The position numbers and the translations under genes are program-made. From Gammaproteobacteria bacterium (GTDB lineage: Bacteria; Pseudomonadota; Gammaproteobacteria; Enterobacterales; Alteromonadaceae), in contig JAMCRH010000309.1 of NCBI GenBank assembly GCA_023380515.1, forward strand, positions 6,627-20,347: a DNA stretch of 13,721 nucleotides, read 5' to 3'. The notes beneath the pieces are model-generated. The model was not told where the DNA came from. It saw only the letters and a program-made list of their open reading frames with translations, and ran no database searches. Numbering within the stretch: position 1 is the first letter of the stretch; each line of letters opens with the position of its first letter. Shown in pieces: positions 1-7,522 of the stretch.

Positions 1-1198
1 CACGAGTTTGCCATAACGCATTGTGAATATTGGCCCGTTCATTGCGTCCATCACGCCGTTGCCAAAACTGCTGCGGACGCGAAAAATAAAGCTGCTGCCG
101 ACCCGCGCCCCAAATCACTGGAACAAACGTCTCTGCTTCCCCCTCATTATCGGCATGCGCTGTCTCTGGTTGTTTAGAACGGACAACTAGGGTGATTTGA
201 GGTTCGCGGTCACTATTGCTCAAGCGATAGAAGCTAGGGATTCGGTGTCCTACACCTAAGTTTCGACCAAATCGTCCCGCTTCGGCACTGGCACGCCGGT
301 TAAACCGATAACTTTCACCAAACCCAGGTGTTCGACCACGACTAGGTAAACGTTGTTGAAAGAAGGCCGACCCACCCCCCATCGGGGCTTCCTGCCAACG
401 GTAAATGGCATTCACATGAAACGAAAAAGTATCGACACTTTGCCATTCAATGCGACCAAGTAAATTCTTTACATCTGATCCACCGGCTTTATGTGCATAA
501 ATAATGGGCGCGGCATCAAATAGTCGATAGGTTCGCCGTTGGCTAAACGGATCACGGCTCTCCATCGCCATCCGCACGTAGTCATTTTGGTCCGTCGGCG
601 CGGACGTGCGCGTTTGCATCCGTAGCCACAAGTATTCAATGTCGAGCAATGTCTGATGATTAAACATGAACAGCTCAAGCTCCGGATCATTCTCTTCAAC
701 CACCTGCGTCGCTGTTGCGATGGTGCTTAGCAAACTGGCTTGATGAAACGTGAATTGTGCCAATTGCAGCATTTGTACCGTGGTTTGCTGAACTAGAATT
801 AAGCCATACATCGTTCGCTCCATAGGTACACGCAAGCGGTCGACTGCCATGGCCATATTACGCGTGACAATATTCACACTTGGAATCCAGGACGTATAAA
901 GTGCAATTCGCCCCATGCTGCGGCGTGTCATGTCGTACCAAGTGTGGATTCCCATTAACTGCCCAATGACAATTTCATTTGCCAACATGGCCCGATTAGT
1001 AATCCCTTTGAAATTCAGATCCCGAGCAGCAATAACGGCGACACTTTCCGCTGCGTACTCGGCCACTTGTGTTGCTGCCGACTGTTTTTGCAGCTGACTG
1101 GTGAGCTGCACTGTTAACAGCACAGTCACCAGTAAGCCGGCAAACAACAAAGTCATCGCAACGAGATAAAAACCTCGGCTACGTGAACTCAGGCGCAT
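1..1198 (-). CDS. TadG-like Flp pilus-assembly protein (partial, 3' end missing)
   Basis: An uninterrupted reading frame of 399 codons starts at an ATG at 1198 and runs off the left edge, so the C-terminus is not seen. Residues 1-9 are basic (MRLSSRSRG) and are followed by a hydrophobic membrane segment at about residues 10-28, ending near TVLLTVQL. The next part, with residues such as NRAMLANEIVIGQL, resembles the N-terminal Tad/TadG-like pilus-assembly domain, which anchors minor pilin-like proteins in the inner membrane. The later visible part is rich in Arg, Gln, Phe and Gly and has no motif I recognise. The start lies 2 bp after the stop of the prepilin gene (TAAGCATG), so the two are very likely translationally coupled. 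Expected role: a membrane-anchored component of a type IVb (Flp/Tad) pilus or a related surface structure. The family call rests on N-terminal architecture and neighbour, not on a search. Confidence 0.7.
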   Translation of the reverse strand, partial: MRLSSRSRGFYLVAMTLLFAGLLVTVLLTVQLTSQLQKQSAATQVAEYAAESVAVIAARDLNFKGITNRAMLANEIVIGQLMGIHTWYDMTRRSMGRIALYTSWIPSVNIVTRNMAMAVDRLRVPMERTMYGLILVQQTTVQMLQLAQFTFHQASLLSTIATATQVVEENDPELELFMFNHQTLLDIEYLWLRMQTRTSAPTDQNDYVRMAMESRDPFSQRRTYRLFDAAPIIYAHKAGGSDVKNLLGRIEWQSVDTFSFHVNAIYRWQEAPMGGGSAFFQQRLPSRGRTPGFGESYRFNRRASAEAGRFGRNLGVGHRIPSFYRLSNSDREPQITLVVRSKQPETAHADNEGEAETFVPVIWGAGRQQLYFSRPQQFWQRRDGRNERANIHNALWQTR

Positions 1199-1200
1199 GC

Positions 1201-1521
1201 TTAGTTACCCGAATGGGTACCCTCGTCATAATTACCGAGCCCATAGTTTTGATTGGCAGTGCTTGATGCGGTATTCGCCGCTTGTTCTGATTGACGAATC
1301 TGTTGATCCGCAGACTGTCCTGAAATCTCTTTCGCGACCCCAGCCATTTGCGTGCGCACCGTTTTACCAAAAAACGAATACACCCCAATGGCGGCGACCA
1401 CGACCAGAGCAAGAACAACAATGTATTCCGTCATCCCTTGACCGCGTGCGTAACGAGCGGTTTTAGGACGACTTTGAGTACGACTTTGAGAACGAGATTG
1501 ATGAACTAGAGATGATTGCAT
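1201..1521 (-). CDS. Flp-like type IVb prepilin (106 aa)
   Basis: Small prepilin-like protein. The first 27 residues form a basic, Ser/Gln/Arg-rich leader ending ARG. The sequence that follows, QGMTEY, places Gly at -1 and Glu-Tyr at +5/+6 of a predicted prepilin-peptidase cut after Gly27, as in Flp pilins. A hydrophobic stretch IVVLALVVVAAIGVYSFF follows, then a polar Ser/Gln/Asn tail of about 55 residues with no cysteine. Classical Flp pilins are shorter after cleavage, so this may be a pilin variant or pseudopilin. An ATG at 1521 preceded by GGAGG at 4-nt spacing is chosen as the start. The frame is open to an ATG at 1581, but that start has no good ribosome site and would add an uncharacteristic extension. 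The gene is followed immediately by the TadG-like gene, suggesting a two-gene surface-appendage unit; assembly ATPase and secretin genes are not visible. Confidence 0.78.
   Translation of the reverse strand: MQSSLVHQSRSQSRTQSRPKTARYARGQGMTEYIVVLALVVVAAIGVYSFFGKTVRTQMAGVAKEISGQSADQQIRQSEQAANTASSTANQNYGLGNYDEGTHSGN
1468..1503. repeat. Short tandem repeat, 12-bp unit, in the prepilin leader
   Basis: On the plus strand, units of 12 bp lie at 1468-1479 (ACGACTTTGAGT) and 1480-1491 (ACGACTTTGAGA). A third, degenerate unit lies at 1492-1503. They encode the repeated SRSQ/SRTQ pattern of the prepilin leader. The unit length is a multiple of three, so copy-number change would lengthen or shorten the leader without breaking the frame. 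Confidence 0.6.
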
Positions 1522-1525
1522 AGCG

Positions 1526-1530
1526 CCTCC
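1526..1530 (-). promoter_or_regulatory. Ribosome binding site of the prepilin gene
   Basis: GGAGG on the minus strand lies 4 nt before the ATG at 1521. It decides that start over the upstream in-frame ATG at 1581. Confidence 0.7.
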
Positions 1531-1639
1531 GTGGCACGGTAGTTTTCCGTCACTTAATTTCCCATTAAACCAAGCCATCATGGCCGGTGAAAGAGAGCTT
1601 AGAGAACGCTATGCAAAAAAGAAAGTGCTTGACCGCGTT

Positions 1640-2311
1640 TTAATCGATTGCCAAGTATTTATGTAATTGAACCGATAATCGCCAGTTGCGTTGACGGCAT
1701 ACTTTCATCGCTAATTCGGTCGCATGTGGGCGCTGGCTAATAGGCTGCAAGCAAATCACAGTGCCCGGTTGTACTGGGCAATCCAATAGCAGTTGATCAA
1801 GCTGCTCGATGTGCTTCTTCATCGCCACTGGGTATTTCACTTCATTTGCACGCAGCATAGCGTCGGCACGCACGTCCAAGCCACCCGGCATATCCACTTT
1901 CGGCGAGACCGTCACCCATGTTTGCGGACTAGTCAGTACTTCAAAGGTACCGCTCGTTTCAATTTGGAGCCGATAACCAGCTGTCTCAAGTACTGCTGCA
2001 AGCGGGCGTAAATCGTACATACAAGGTTCACCACCGGTTATCACAACATGTTTAGCAGTAAAGCCTCTGGCCCTAATTTGGGCGAGGATATCTTCGCTAG
2101 TCACCTCGGCAAAATTCGCACTGGCCTGCTGTTTTGCAAGTACATCGGTGATCGCAATCCGATCGCTGTCGTTCATCTCCCATGTGTGTTGCGTGTCACA
2201 CCACGGGCACCCAACCGGACAACCTTGGAGCCGAATAAAGATGGCGGGCACGCCGGTGTAGACACCTTCGCCTTGAATTGTTTCAAACAATTCATTAATT
2301 GGGTAAATCAT
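1640..2311 (-). CDS. queE: 7-carboxy-7-deazaguanine synthase QueE
   Basis: Radical SAM enzyme that converts 6-carboxy-tetrahydropterin to 7-carboxy-7-deazaguanine (CDG), an early step towards preQ0 and queuosine in tRNA. The 4Fe-4S cluster cysteines are visible as CPVGCPWC (Cys31, Cys35, Cys38). The opening YPINELFETIQGEG and the motif VVITGGEPC are typical of the family, as is the C-terminal NWRLSVQLHKYL. The length, 223 residues, equals that of E. coli QueE, and the sequence looks gammaproteobacterial. The ATG at 2311 has AGGAG 5 nt upstream. The gene is divergent from queC, which acts on its product, with 80 bp between the two starts. It is probably a complete, functional enzyme. Confidence 0.95.
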   Translation of the reverse strand: MIYPINELFETIQGEGVYTGVPAIFIRLQGCPVGCPWCDTQHTWEMNDSDRIAITDVLAKQQASANFAEVTSEDILAQIRARGFTAKHVVITGGEPCMYDLRPLAAVLETAGYRLQIETSGTFEVLTSPQTWVTVSPKVDMPGGLDVRADAMLRANEVKYPVAMKKHIEQLDQLLLDCPVQPGTVICLQPISQRPHATELAMKVCRQRNWRLSVQLHKYLAID

Positions 2312-2338
2312 AACGCTCCTGCGGCTTCTGTCTGCGAC

Positions 2339-2364
2339 TTGAATCAGGTAAACTTTGATTATAC
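2339..2364 (+). promoter_or_regulatory. Possible queC promoter (extended -10)
   Basis: TGATTATAC at 2356-2364 is an extended -10 type element (TG-N-TTATAC). A weak -35-like TTGAAT lies at 2339-2344 with only 14 bp between, so the extended -10 would have to carry recognition. It ends 28 bp before the queC ATG. This is a pattern-based guess. No preQ1 riboswitch fold was recognised in the 80-bp queE-queC gap. Confidence 0.3.
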
Positions 2365-2379
2365 GTGAGTCGGTATGGT

Positions 2380-2384
2380 GGGAG
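2380..2384 (+). promoter_or_regulatory. Ribosome binding site of queC
   Basis: GGGAG ends 7 nt before the ATG at 2392. It favours that start over the in-frame GTG at 2365, which would add nine residues (MSRYGGSKK) not typical of the family. Confidence 0.65.
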
Positions 2385-2391
2385 CAAAAAG

Positions 2392-3066
2392 ATGCAGGAA
2401 AAATCTCAAGGTAAGAAAAAAGCAGTGGTTATTTATTCTGGAGGTATGGACTCATTTACTGTCCTGCACCGTGCGCTTGCCGATGGATTCGAGGTTTTTC
2501 CACTATCATTTCACTACGGACAACGCCATAGCAAAGAACTCGACTGCGCTGCCGCTGTGTGCACGGCGCTTGGGTTAGAACACAAGCTTGTCGATATTCG
2601 CAGCATCAATACCCTCCTGGCGGGCTCGGCGCTGACCGATGACATTGATGTTCCGACTGCCGATTACGCTGAAGGTAATATGAAAGCGACTGTGGTTCCG
2701 AATCGCAATATGATTCTATTGTCACTGGCCATTGGCTATGCTGTGTCGATTGACGCCGATGAAGTCTATTACGGTGCTCACTCAGGTGACCACGACATTT
2801 ACCCAGATTGTCGACCCGAGTTTGTCGAAGCGATGAATCAAGTAAGCCAACTCGCTAATTATAAAGCGATTCCAGTGCGCTCACCCTACTTGTATAACAG
2901 TAAAGCCGATATTCTCGCTGACGGTCTGCGAATGGGTCTAGATTATGGTCAAACATGGACCTGTTATAACGGTCGCGACCTCGCCTGCGGGCAATGCAGT
3001 GCTTGTCGTGAGCGCCTAGGGGCATTTGCAGCGCACCAGTTAACCGATCCGCTGCAATACGAATAA
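2392..3066 (+). CDS. queC: 7-cyano-7-deazaguanine synthase QueC
   Basis: ATP-dependent enzyme that converts CDG and ammonia to preQ0 for queuosine synthesis. Counted from the ATG at 2392 the protein has 224 residues. The N-terminal PP-loop ATP-binding motif SGGMDS is at 16-21. [10 protein letters not shown] at about 41-50 and YPDCRPEF at about 137-144 are family signatures. Four zinc-ligand cysteines are present at Cys191, Cys199, Cys202 and Cys205 (CYNG...CGQCSAC). The frame extends upstream to a GTG at 2365, but the ribosome site supports 2392. The middle motif [11 protein letters not shown] differs from the ETDFSGYPDC form of E. coli and Bacillus QueC, so it belongs to another subgroup. 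It diverges from queE and converges on nagZ, with 17 bp between the stops. Confidence 0.95.
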   Translation: MQEKSQGKKKAVVIYSGGMDSFTVLHRALADGFEVFPLSFHYGQRHSKELDCAAAVCTALGLEHKLVDIRSINTLLAGSALTDDIDVPTADYAEGNMKATVVPNRNMILLSLAIGYAVSIDADEVYYGAHSGDHDIYPDCRPEFVEAMNQVSQLANYKAIPVRSPYLYNSKADILADGLRMGLDYGQTWTCYNGRDLACGQCSACRERLGAFAAHQLTDPLQYE

Positions 3067-3083
3067 GCGTTCGCGCCGGGTTT

Positions 3084-4091
3084 TTAAGCGCGGCGCGCCA
3101 ATAAAGTTTGCACATCCTGCCAACGTTGACTCGCTTGGAGACTTGCCAGCGAGTCATAGGCGCTCTGCCCTGACAGTATTTTTACTGGATTACGCGGCGT
3201 GGTTGGGAATTCAACCGTGTCGAGGACCACTTGTGCTTGCGCCTGATCATTACATACCAGCAATAAATCACAGCCTGCGGCCAATGCCTTTTCTGCTCGT
3301 TGAGTAATATTGCCAGCGACGGTGGCCCCTGCCATTAACAAGTCATCACTAATAATCACGCCTTGAAAGCCGAGATCATTGCGCAAGACTTTTTGCATCC
3401 AGAAGGTCGAGAAACCGGCTGGATCTGGACACACTTGCGGGTAAATAACATGAGCAGGCATCAACGCCTGAATATGTGGCAGTAATTCAATAAAAACTTG
3501 TGTGTCATGCTGGAGAATGTCTGCTAAAGGCCGGTCGTCGACAGGAATATCGATGTGCGAATCCGCCACGACAGTGCCATGTCCCGGAAAATGCTTCCCT
3601 GTCGTGCGCATGCCCGCTTCGTGCATCCCCCGCATAAATGCAGCCGCTAACGGCACAATTGCGGCACTGTCGACACCAAACGAACGATCACCAATAACAG
3701 AGCTAGGTCCATGGACGTCGAGTACTGGCGCAAAACTGTGATCGACACCACAAGCTAATAATTCACTGGCCATTAACCAACCGAGTTCACGCGCATAGGC
3801 TGCATTCCGTGCCGGCTGTTCAGAATAACTTGCAAGGGTTGCCATTGCTGGGATTGGACTAAATCCATCGCGAAAACGCTGAACGCGACCACCTTCATGG
3901 TCAACAGTAATCAATACATCTCGGCCTGCAGCTTGTCGAATTGCCCCAGTTAGTTCGGTTAATTGCGTCGGGCTTTCATAGTTCCGAGTAAATAAAATAA
4001 CCCCTGCAACCTGCTCATGACGCAAGATAGCTTCGTCTTGCGCACTTAGCTCTGTACCTTCAATATCGAGAAGCAACCCAGTTTGAAACAT
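3084..4091 (-). CDS. nagZ: Beta-N-acetylhexosaminidase NagZ
   Basis: Glycoside hydrolase family 3 enzyme of the cytoplasm. It removes N-acetylglucosamine from GlcNAc-anhydroMurNAc peptides during peptidoglycan recycling. The 335 residues match the compact proteobacterial NagZ length, and there is no signal peptide. Visible motifs are VDHEGGRVQRF at about 63-73, the substrate-binding KHFPGHG at 166-172, the Asp177-Ser-His179 dyad that serves as acid/base in this family, and ISDDLLMAG with Asp249 as the likely nucleophile. The ATG at 4091 begins MFQTGLLLDIEG, a normal NagZ start. The gene is alone on its strand, between convergent queC and a divergent S41 protease gene. In other bacteria NagZ products induce AmpC, but nothing of that system is in view here. 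Confidence 0.95.
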   Translation of the reverse strand: MFQTGLLLDIEGTELSAQDEAILRHEQVAGVILFTRNYESPTQLTELTGAIRQAAGRDVLITVDHEGGRVQRFRDGFSPIPAMATLASYSEQPARNAAYARELGWLMASELLACGVDHSFAPVLDVHGPSSVIGDRSFGVDSAAIVPLAAAFMRGMHEAGMRTTGKHFPGHGTVVADSHIDIPVDDRPLADILQHDTQVFIELLPHIQALMPAHVIYPQVCPDPAGFSTFWMQKVLRNDLGFQGVIISDDLLMAGATVAGNITQRAEKALAAGCDLLLVCNDQAQAQVVLDTVEFPTTPRNPVKILSGQSAYDSLASLQASQRWQDVQTLLARRA

Positions 4092-4326
4092 AAAAATCCT
4101 ATACTTAACAAATGCATGCTTATTGTCAGACTAATTTGAATAAGCACCAAATTGAACGAAAACTGTTATTTCAAAGTATCTTAAAAGTGACTATGCTTAG
4201 AGCAAGGACGTTCCTAGCATGTACGGGCGCTACGAAAGTGCCGGTATATGAAAAGGTTATAGACAGTGAATCTTACACCAGAATTGCGGTCTATGTTGTA
4301 AAGACTTTGCCAGCGAGATAATTGCC
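4092..4326. other. Divergent intergenic region nagZ / S41 protease gene
   Basis: This 235-bp, AT-rich gap must hold the promoters of both flanking genes, but no clear -35/-10 pair was found on either strand. A small imperfect hairpin can form at about 4226-4242 (GGCGCT/AGTGCC around ACGAA); it has no U-run and no assigned function. A 69-codon open frame (4112-4321, plus) has no ribosome site or recognisable content and is not called. Confidence 0.5.
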
Positions 4327-5688
4327 ATGTTAACAGCCAAACGATTTCTACTCACAGCCCTTAGTGCCGGCCTCTTAGCCGCCTGCGGCAGCGATTCGGT
4401 CTTAACTGGAGATTCTCCCAATCTCGGTAATGCGCAGTGCTCGGTGGTTGGACAGAACCAGCAACTCCTCAGTTTCATGGAAAGCCGCTATTTGTGGCTA
4501 GACGACATGCGTCGTAACGTGAACCCAGCGAATCACGGGAGTATTTATCAAATGCTCGATGCACTGCGTGCTCCCCAAGATATTTTCTCGTTTATTCTAA
4601 CAGAGAGTGAGTATCGCGAACGCTATGTTGATGCCGTCTTTTTTGGGTTCGGCTTCGGTCGCCGCGATCGAATTGACCTCGGTGTCGTGCAAATCACCTA
4701 TGTGTACGAAAATTCACCGATTGCCCAAGCTGGCGTCCGTCGTGGCGATGAAATTACTGCAGTGAATGGTGTGAGTATGGCCACTTGGTTTAATCGCATT
4801 GCGAATGGTCAAGCAACGATGACCGACGTTTTCGGACCAAACCAAGACGGCGTTCAGCGCGAATTTACTTGGCGGCGCCCTGACGGCACTGTGCTCACCG
4901 AAACAGTGCGTAAAACCCAAGTTGAAACTAACACAGTCATGGCTGTCGAACGCTTTCAAGTGGACGACAAACAAGTTGGCTACTACGTCTTCGATAGCTT
5001 TATTAATCGCTCTGAGGACGATTTAAATGATGCTTACGACCAGCTTATTGGTGTTGACGAGCTGGTCATCGACTTACGCTACAACGGCGGTGGCTTGGTT
5101 CGCGTCGCGAATCAACTTGCCAGCCAAGCAAGTTGGAACCAAGTCGACGGCGAAATCTTCTTAACCTACCAGTACAATCGGAATTTTAACGACGAAGACT
5201 TTTATTTTAACCTCGGTGCTGGTATCGAGCGCTTAAATTTAGATCGCGTTTACGTGCTCACCACAGGCGCAAGTTGCTCGTCCTCTGAGTTAGTGATTAA
5301 CTCGCTTAGTCCATTTGTGGATGTCGTCACGATTGGCCAGCCCACCTGTGGTAAGCCAGTAGGTCAGCAACCGGGGCAAATATGCGACAAAATCGTTTTC
5401 GCAATTACCTTCCAAACTGTCAATGCAGAAGGTGAAGGTGATTACTTTGATGGTTTACCAGTGACCTGCCCTGCCAGTGACACTATTGTTGGAGATTGGG
5501 GAGTCGTCGGTGACCCATTACTCGACGGCGCACGTTACCACATCGCGAACGGTCAGTGTCCCGGCAGTTCAGGCGACGGCCCTATGAATGGCGTGATGGC
5601 TCTGAGTGACGACGAAACTGTGCAACGGGACGTGCCAGAGCAGTGGCAAGAGCACCCATTAATGTGGAAATGGCGTCACGAACACTAA
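4327..5688 (+). CDS. S41 family peptidase lipoprotein with PDZ domain
   Basis: Predicted lipoprotein of 453 residues. The signal peptide MLTAKRFLLTALSAGLLAAC has a lipobox LAAC with Cys20 as the lipidated residue, so the protein should be membrane-anchored and face the periplasm or the surface. Residues about 40-105 form an S41 N-terminal helical region (SFMESRYLWLDDM). A PDZ-like domain follows at about 115-175 (ENSPIAQAGVRRGDEITAVNG). The protease core runs from about 215 to 400 and contains VIDLRYNGGG and TTGASCSSSE. Aligning by eye with E. coli Tsp places the nucleophile at Ser318 and the general base at Lys343. Their 25-residue spacing matches Ser430/Lys455 of Tsp. Six cysteines after the lipobox may form disulfides. 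The weak ribosome site GAGA lies about 8 nt before the ATG. Target unknown; it is not a standard Prc or CtpA. Confidence 0.85.
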   Translation: MLTAKRFLLTALSAGLLAACGSDSVLTGDSPNLGNAQCSVVGQNQQLLSFMESRYLWLDDMRRNVNPANHGSIYQMLDALRAPQDIFSFILTESEYRERYVDAVFFGFGFGRRDRIDLGVVQITYVYENSPIAQAGVRRGDEITAVNGVSMATWFNRIANGQATMTDVFGPNQDGVQREFTWRRPDGTVLTETVRKTQVETNTVMAVERFQVDDKQVGYYVFDSFINRSEDDLNDAYDQLIGVDELVIDLRYNGGGLVRVANQLASQASWNQVDGEIFLTYQYNRNFNDEDFYFNLGAGIERLNLDRVYVLTTGASCSSSELVINSLSPFVDVVTIGQPTCGKPVGQQPGQICDKIVFAITFQTVNAEGEGDYFDGLPVTCPASDTIVGDWGVVGDPLLDGARYHIANGQCPGSSGDGPMNGVMALSDDETVQRDVPEQWQEHPLMWKWRHEH

Positions 5689-5733
5689 TCCAATCACAAG
5701 GATTCGAGACGGTTTAGTGAGAGAAATGAAAGT

Positions 5734-5776
5734 AAAAAGCCGTGGTCACAGTCATTGTGTCCACGGCTTGTTTTTT
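5734..5776. terminator. Bidirectional rho-independent terminator
   Basis: A 9-bp stem pairs AAGCCGTGG (5737-5745) with CCACGGCTT (5761-5769). A mismatch and four further pairs (CACA/TGTG) lie above it. The plus strand continues with G and six T, and the minus strand with a T-run complementary to 5734-5738. It lies between the convergent ends of the S41 gene and fadE and should stop transcription from both sides. Confidence 0.9.
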
Positions 5777-5824
5777 GGGAGGAACAAGTAGGTCACTCGC
5801 CCCAACCAGCTTGGTTAGTCGTCG

Positions 5825-7498
5825 TTAAATACAGTCTCGCGGCACATAACGCCCGTCGCGCATCGCATCGAACTCAAAACTGTCGACAGCAATTGCTCGC
5901 TGCCGGAGTCGCTCAGCAACAGCAAGGCGTTGGCCTTGTTCTGCGGTGATGACTTCGCCAGCAATGGCTGCTTCCACAAGGCTATCCCCAACCAAGTTCG
6001 CATCGATGACACCTTGCTTTTGCGCTTTATACACTTTCTTAAATACCGCTTCATTATCGTGCATATGCTGAAACGCTAGTTCCATGTGACCAGTCACATC
6101 CGCTTCGTCGTCTCGCCAATAGGTTAAAAACGTATGGCGTTCACGTAAAACTCCGGGCTCCATCATAGCGTTAGCAATACCTTGCGCGTACTCATCCGCT
6201 GGTCGGTCGTAACGATTACCCCATGGGAAAACCAATAACGAGAGAATGCGTCCTAACCATTTTTTCGGAAAGTTTTTGAAGAAACCGCGAAACGCTTGCC
6301 CGATCAAATGGAGCTGCAATTGCATGGCATAGTGGACAAAGGGCAAGTCCGCAACTTGGCGCCCATCGTCTTCGAATCGCTTTAAAATCGCTGAACCTAT
6401 GTATAAATGACTAAGAACATCACCAAGGCGCGCCGAAATCATTTCCTTGCGCTTAAGGTCACCGCCCATCGTCAACATCGATACATCGGCGCAGAGTGCG
6501 AGCGCGCGGCTCATACGTGATAACTGCTGATAATAGCGGATAGTCTCGCCGCCTACTGGTGCATTCGCGAAACGGGCGCCAGTTAGGCCATGCCACAAAC
6601 TCGCAAAAACGTTACTGGTGGCAAAGCCAATATGTTTGATCAGCAGTTGATCAAAGCTACGTAATCCAGCTTCTTCATCGGCATCTGCTGCAGCTTCCAT
6701 TTCCGCCAAGACATAAGGATGACAGCGTGTGGCCCCTTGGCCAAAGATCATCAGATTGCGAGTCAAAATATTCGCACCTTCAACGGTGATCGAAATCGGG
6801 ATCCCCATATAATTGGAGGCAAGATAATTCATTGGCCCCATTTGAATCCCTTTACCCGCGTGCACATCGAGACCATCGTTAAGAACTTGCCGCCCCATCT
6901 CAGTCATGTGGTATTTAGTAATTGCCGTAATGACTGAGGGACTGTAACCCTCGTCAAGCGCAGTAAGCGTTAGGCGACGCATGGACTCAATACTATAATT
7001 CAAGCCACCTATTCGCCCCATTGCTTCTTGCACGCCCTCAAACTTGCCAATCGGCAAACCGAATTGCTGACGAACATAAGCGTAAGCGCCGGTTAAACGC
7101 TGAACATTGTGCCCCGTTGCTGTCGCAAGCGCTGGCAACGAGATACCACGACCGGCCGACAAACATTCCACCAACATTCGCCAGCCCTTGCCTGCATAGT
7201 CAACGCCACCAATAATCCAGTCGAGCGGAATAAATACGTCTTTGCCGTAGGTCGTGCCATTCATGAAAGCTTGCATCAATGGTAAATGGCGGTCGCCAAT
7301 TTCAACACCAGGGTGACTGGTCGGAATTAACGCGCAAGTGATACCGATTTCTTCTTTTTCACCAATCAGTTGGTCTGGATCATAGAGTTTAAATGCCAGT
7401 CCCAAAACAGTAGCAACGGGTGCGAGAGTAATATAGCGTTTGCTCCAATTGAGCTTGATACCAACCACTTCTTCACCATTAAACTCGCCCTTACACAC
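5825..7498 (-). pseudogene. fadE: FadE C-terminal fragment (557 codons)
   Basis: This is the remainder of FadE in the second frame. It holds the rest of the middle domain (LNWSKRYITLAPVATVLGLA), the C-terminal acyl-CoA dehydrogenase helices (TVEGANILTRNLMIFGQGA) and the FadE-specific C-terminal extension (DUF1974-like). A GTG at 7498 overlaps the upstream stop by 8 nt and could in principle reinitiate. It lacks a ribosome site and falls in the middle of a domain, so independent function is unlikely. Confidence 0.85.
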
Positions 7499-7522
7499 GA
7501 CGCCCGTAGCTACTGTTTTGGG
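7401..7522. repeat. 20-bp inverted repeat created inside fadE
   Basis: CCCAAAACAGTAGC at 7401-7414 is the exact reverse complement of 7509-7522. After one A-A mismatch (7415 against 7508), ACGGG at 7416-7420 pairs with CCCGT at 7503-7507. That makes 19 of 20 positions complementary around an 82-nt loop. The 7401-7420 arm is native FadE coding sequence (APVATVLG on the minus strand). The other arm is mostly the inserted segment. Confidence 0.93.

Noticed and set aside
1531..1548. Sigma-54 type promoter (TGGCAC element) near the prepilin gene
   Set aside because: It points away from the prepilin gene, and the downstream TTGC part is missing.
1201..1581. Prepilin starting at the ATG at 1581 (126 aa)
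   Set aside because: The ATG at 1521 has GGAGG at 4-nt spacing, and the extra 20 residues do not look like a prepilin leader.
2312..2391. PreQ1 riboswitch in the queE-queC gap
   Set aside because: No pseudoknot-forming stem with an A-rich tail of that class could be recognised in these 80 bp.
3072..3097. Terminator between queC and nagZ (CGCGCCG / CGGCGCG stem)
   Set aside because: The 7-bp stem has a 12-nt loop and no T-run on either strand, and its right arm is within the nagZ coding end.
4112..4321. Small 69-codon gene upstream of the S41 protease gene
   Set aside because: No ribosome site, no recognisable domain, and it sits in an AT-rich promoter region.
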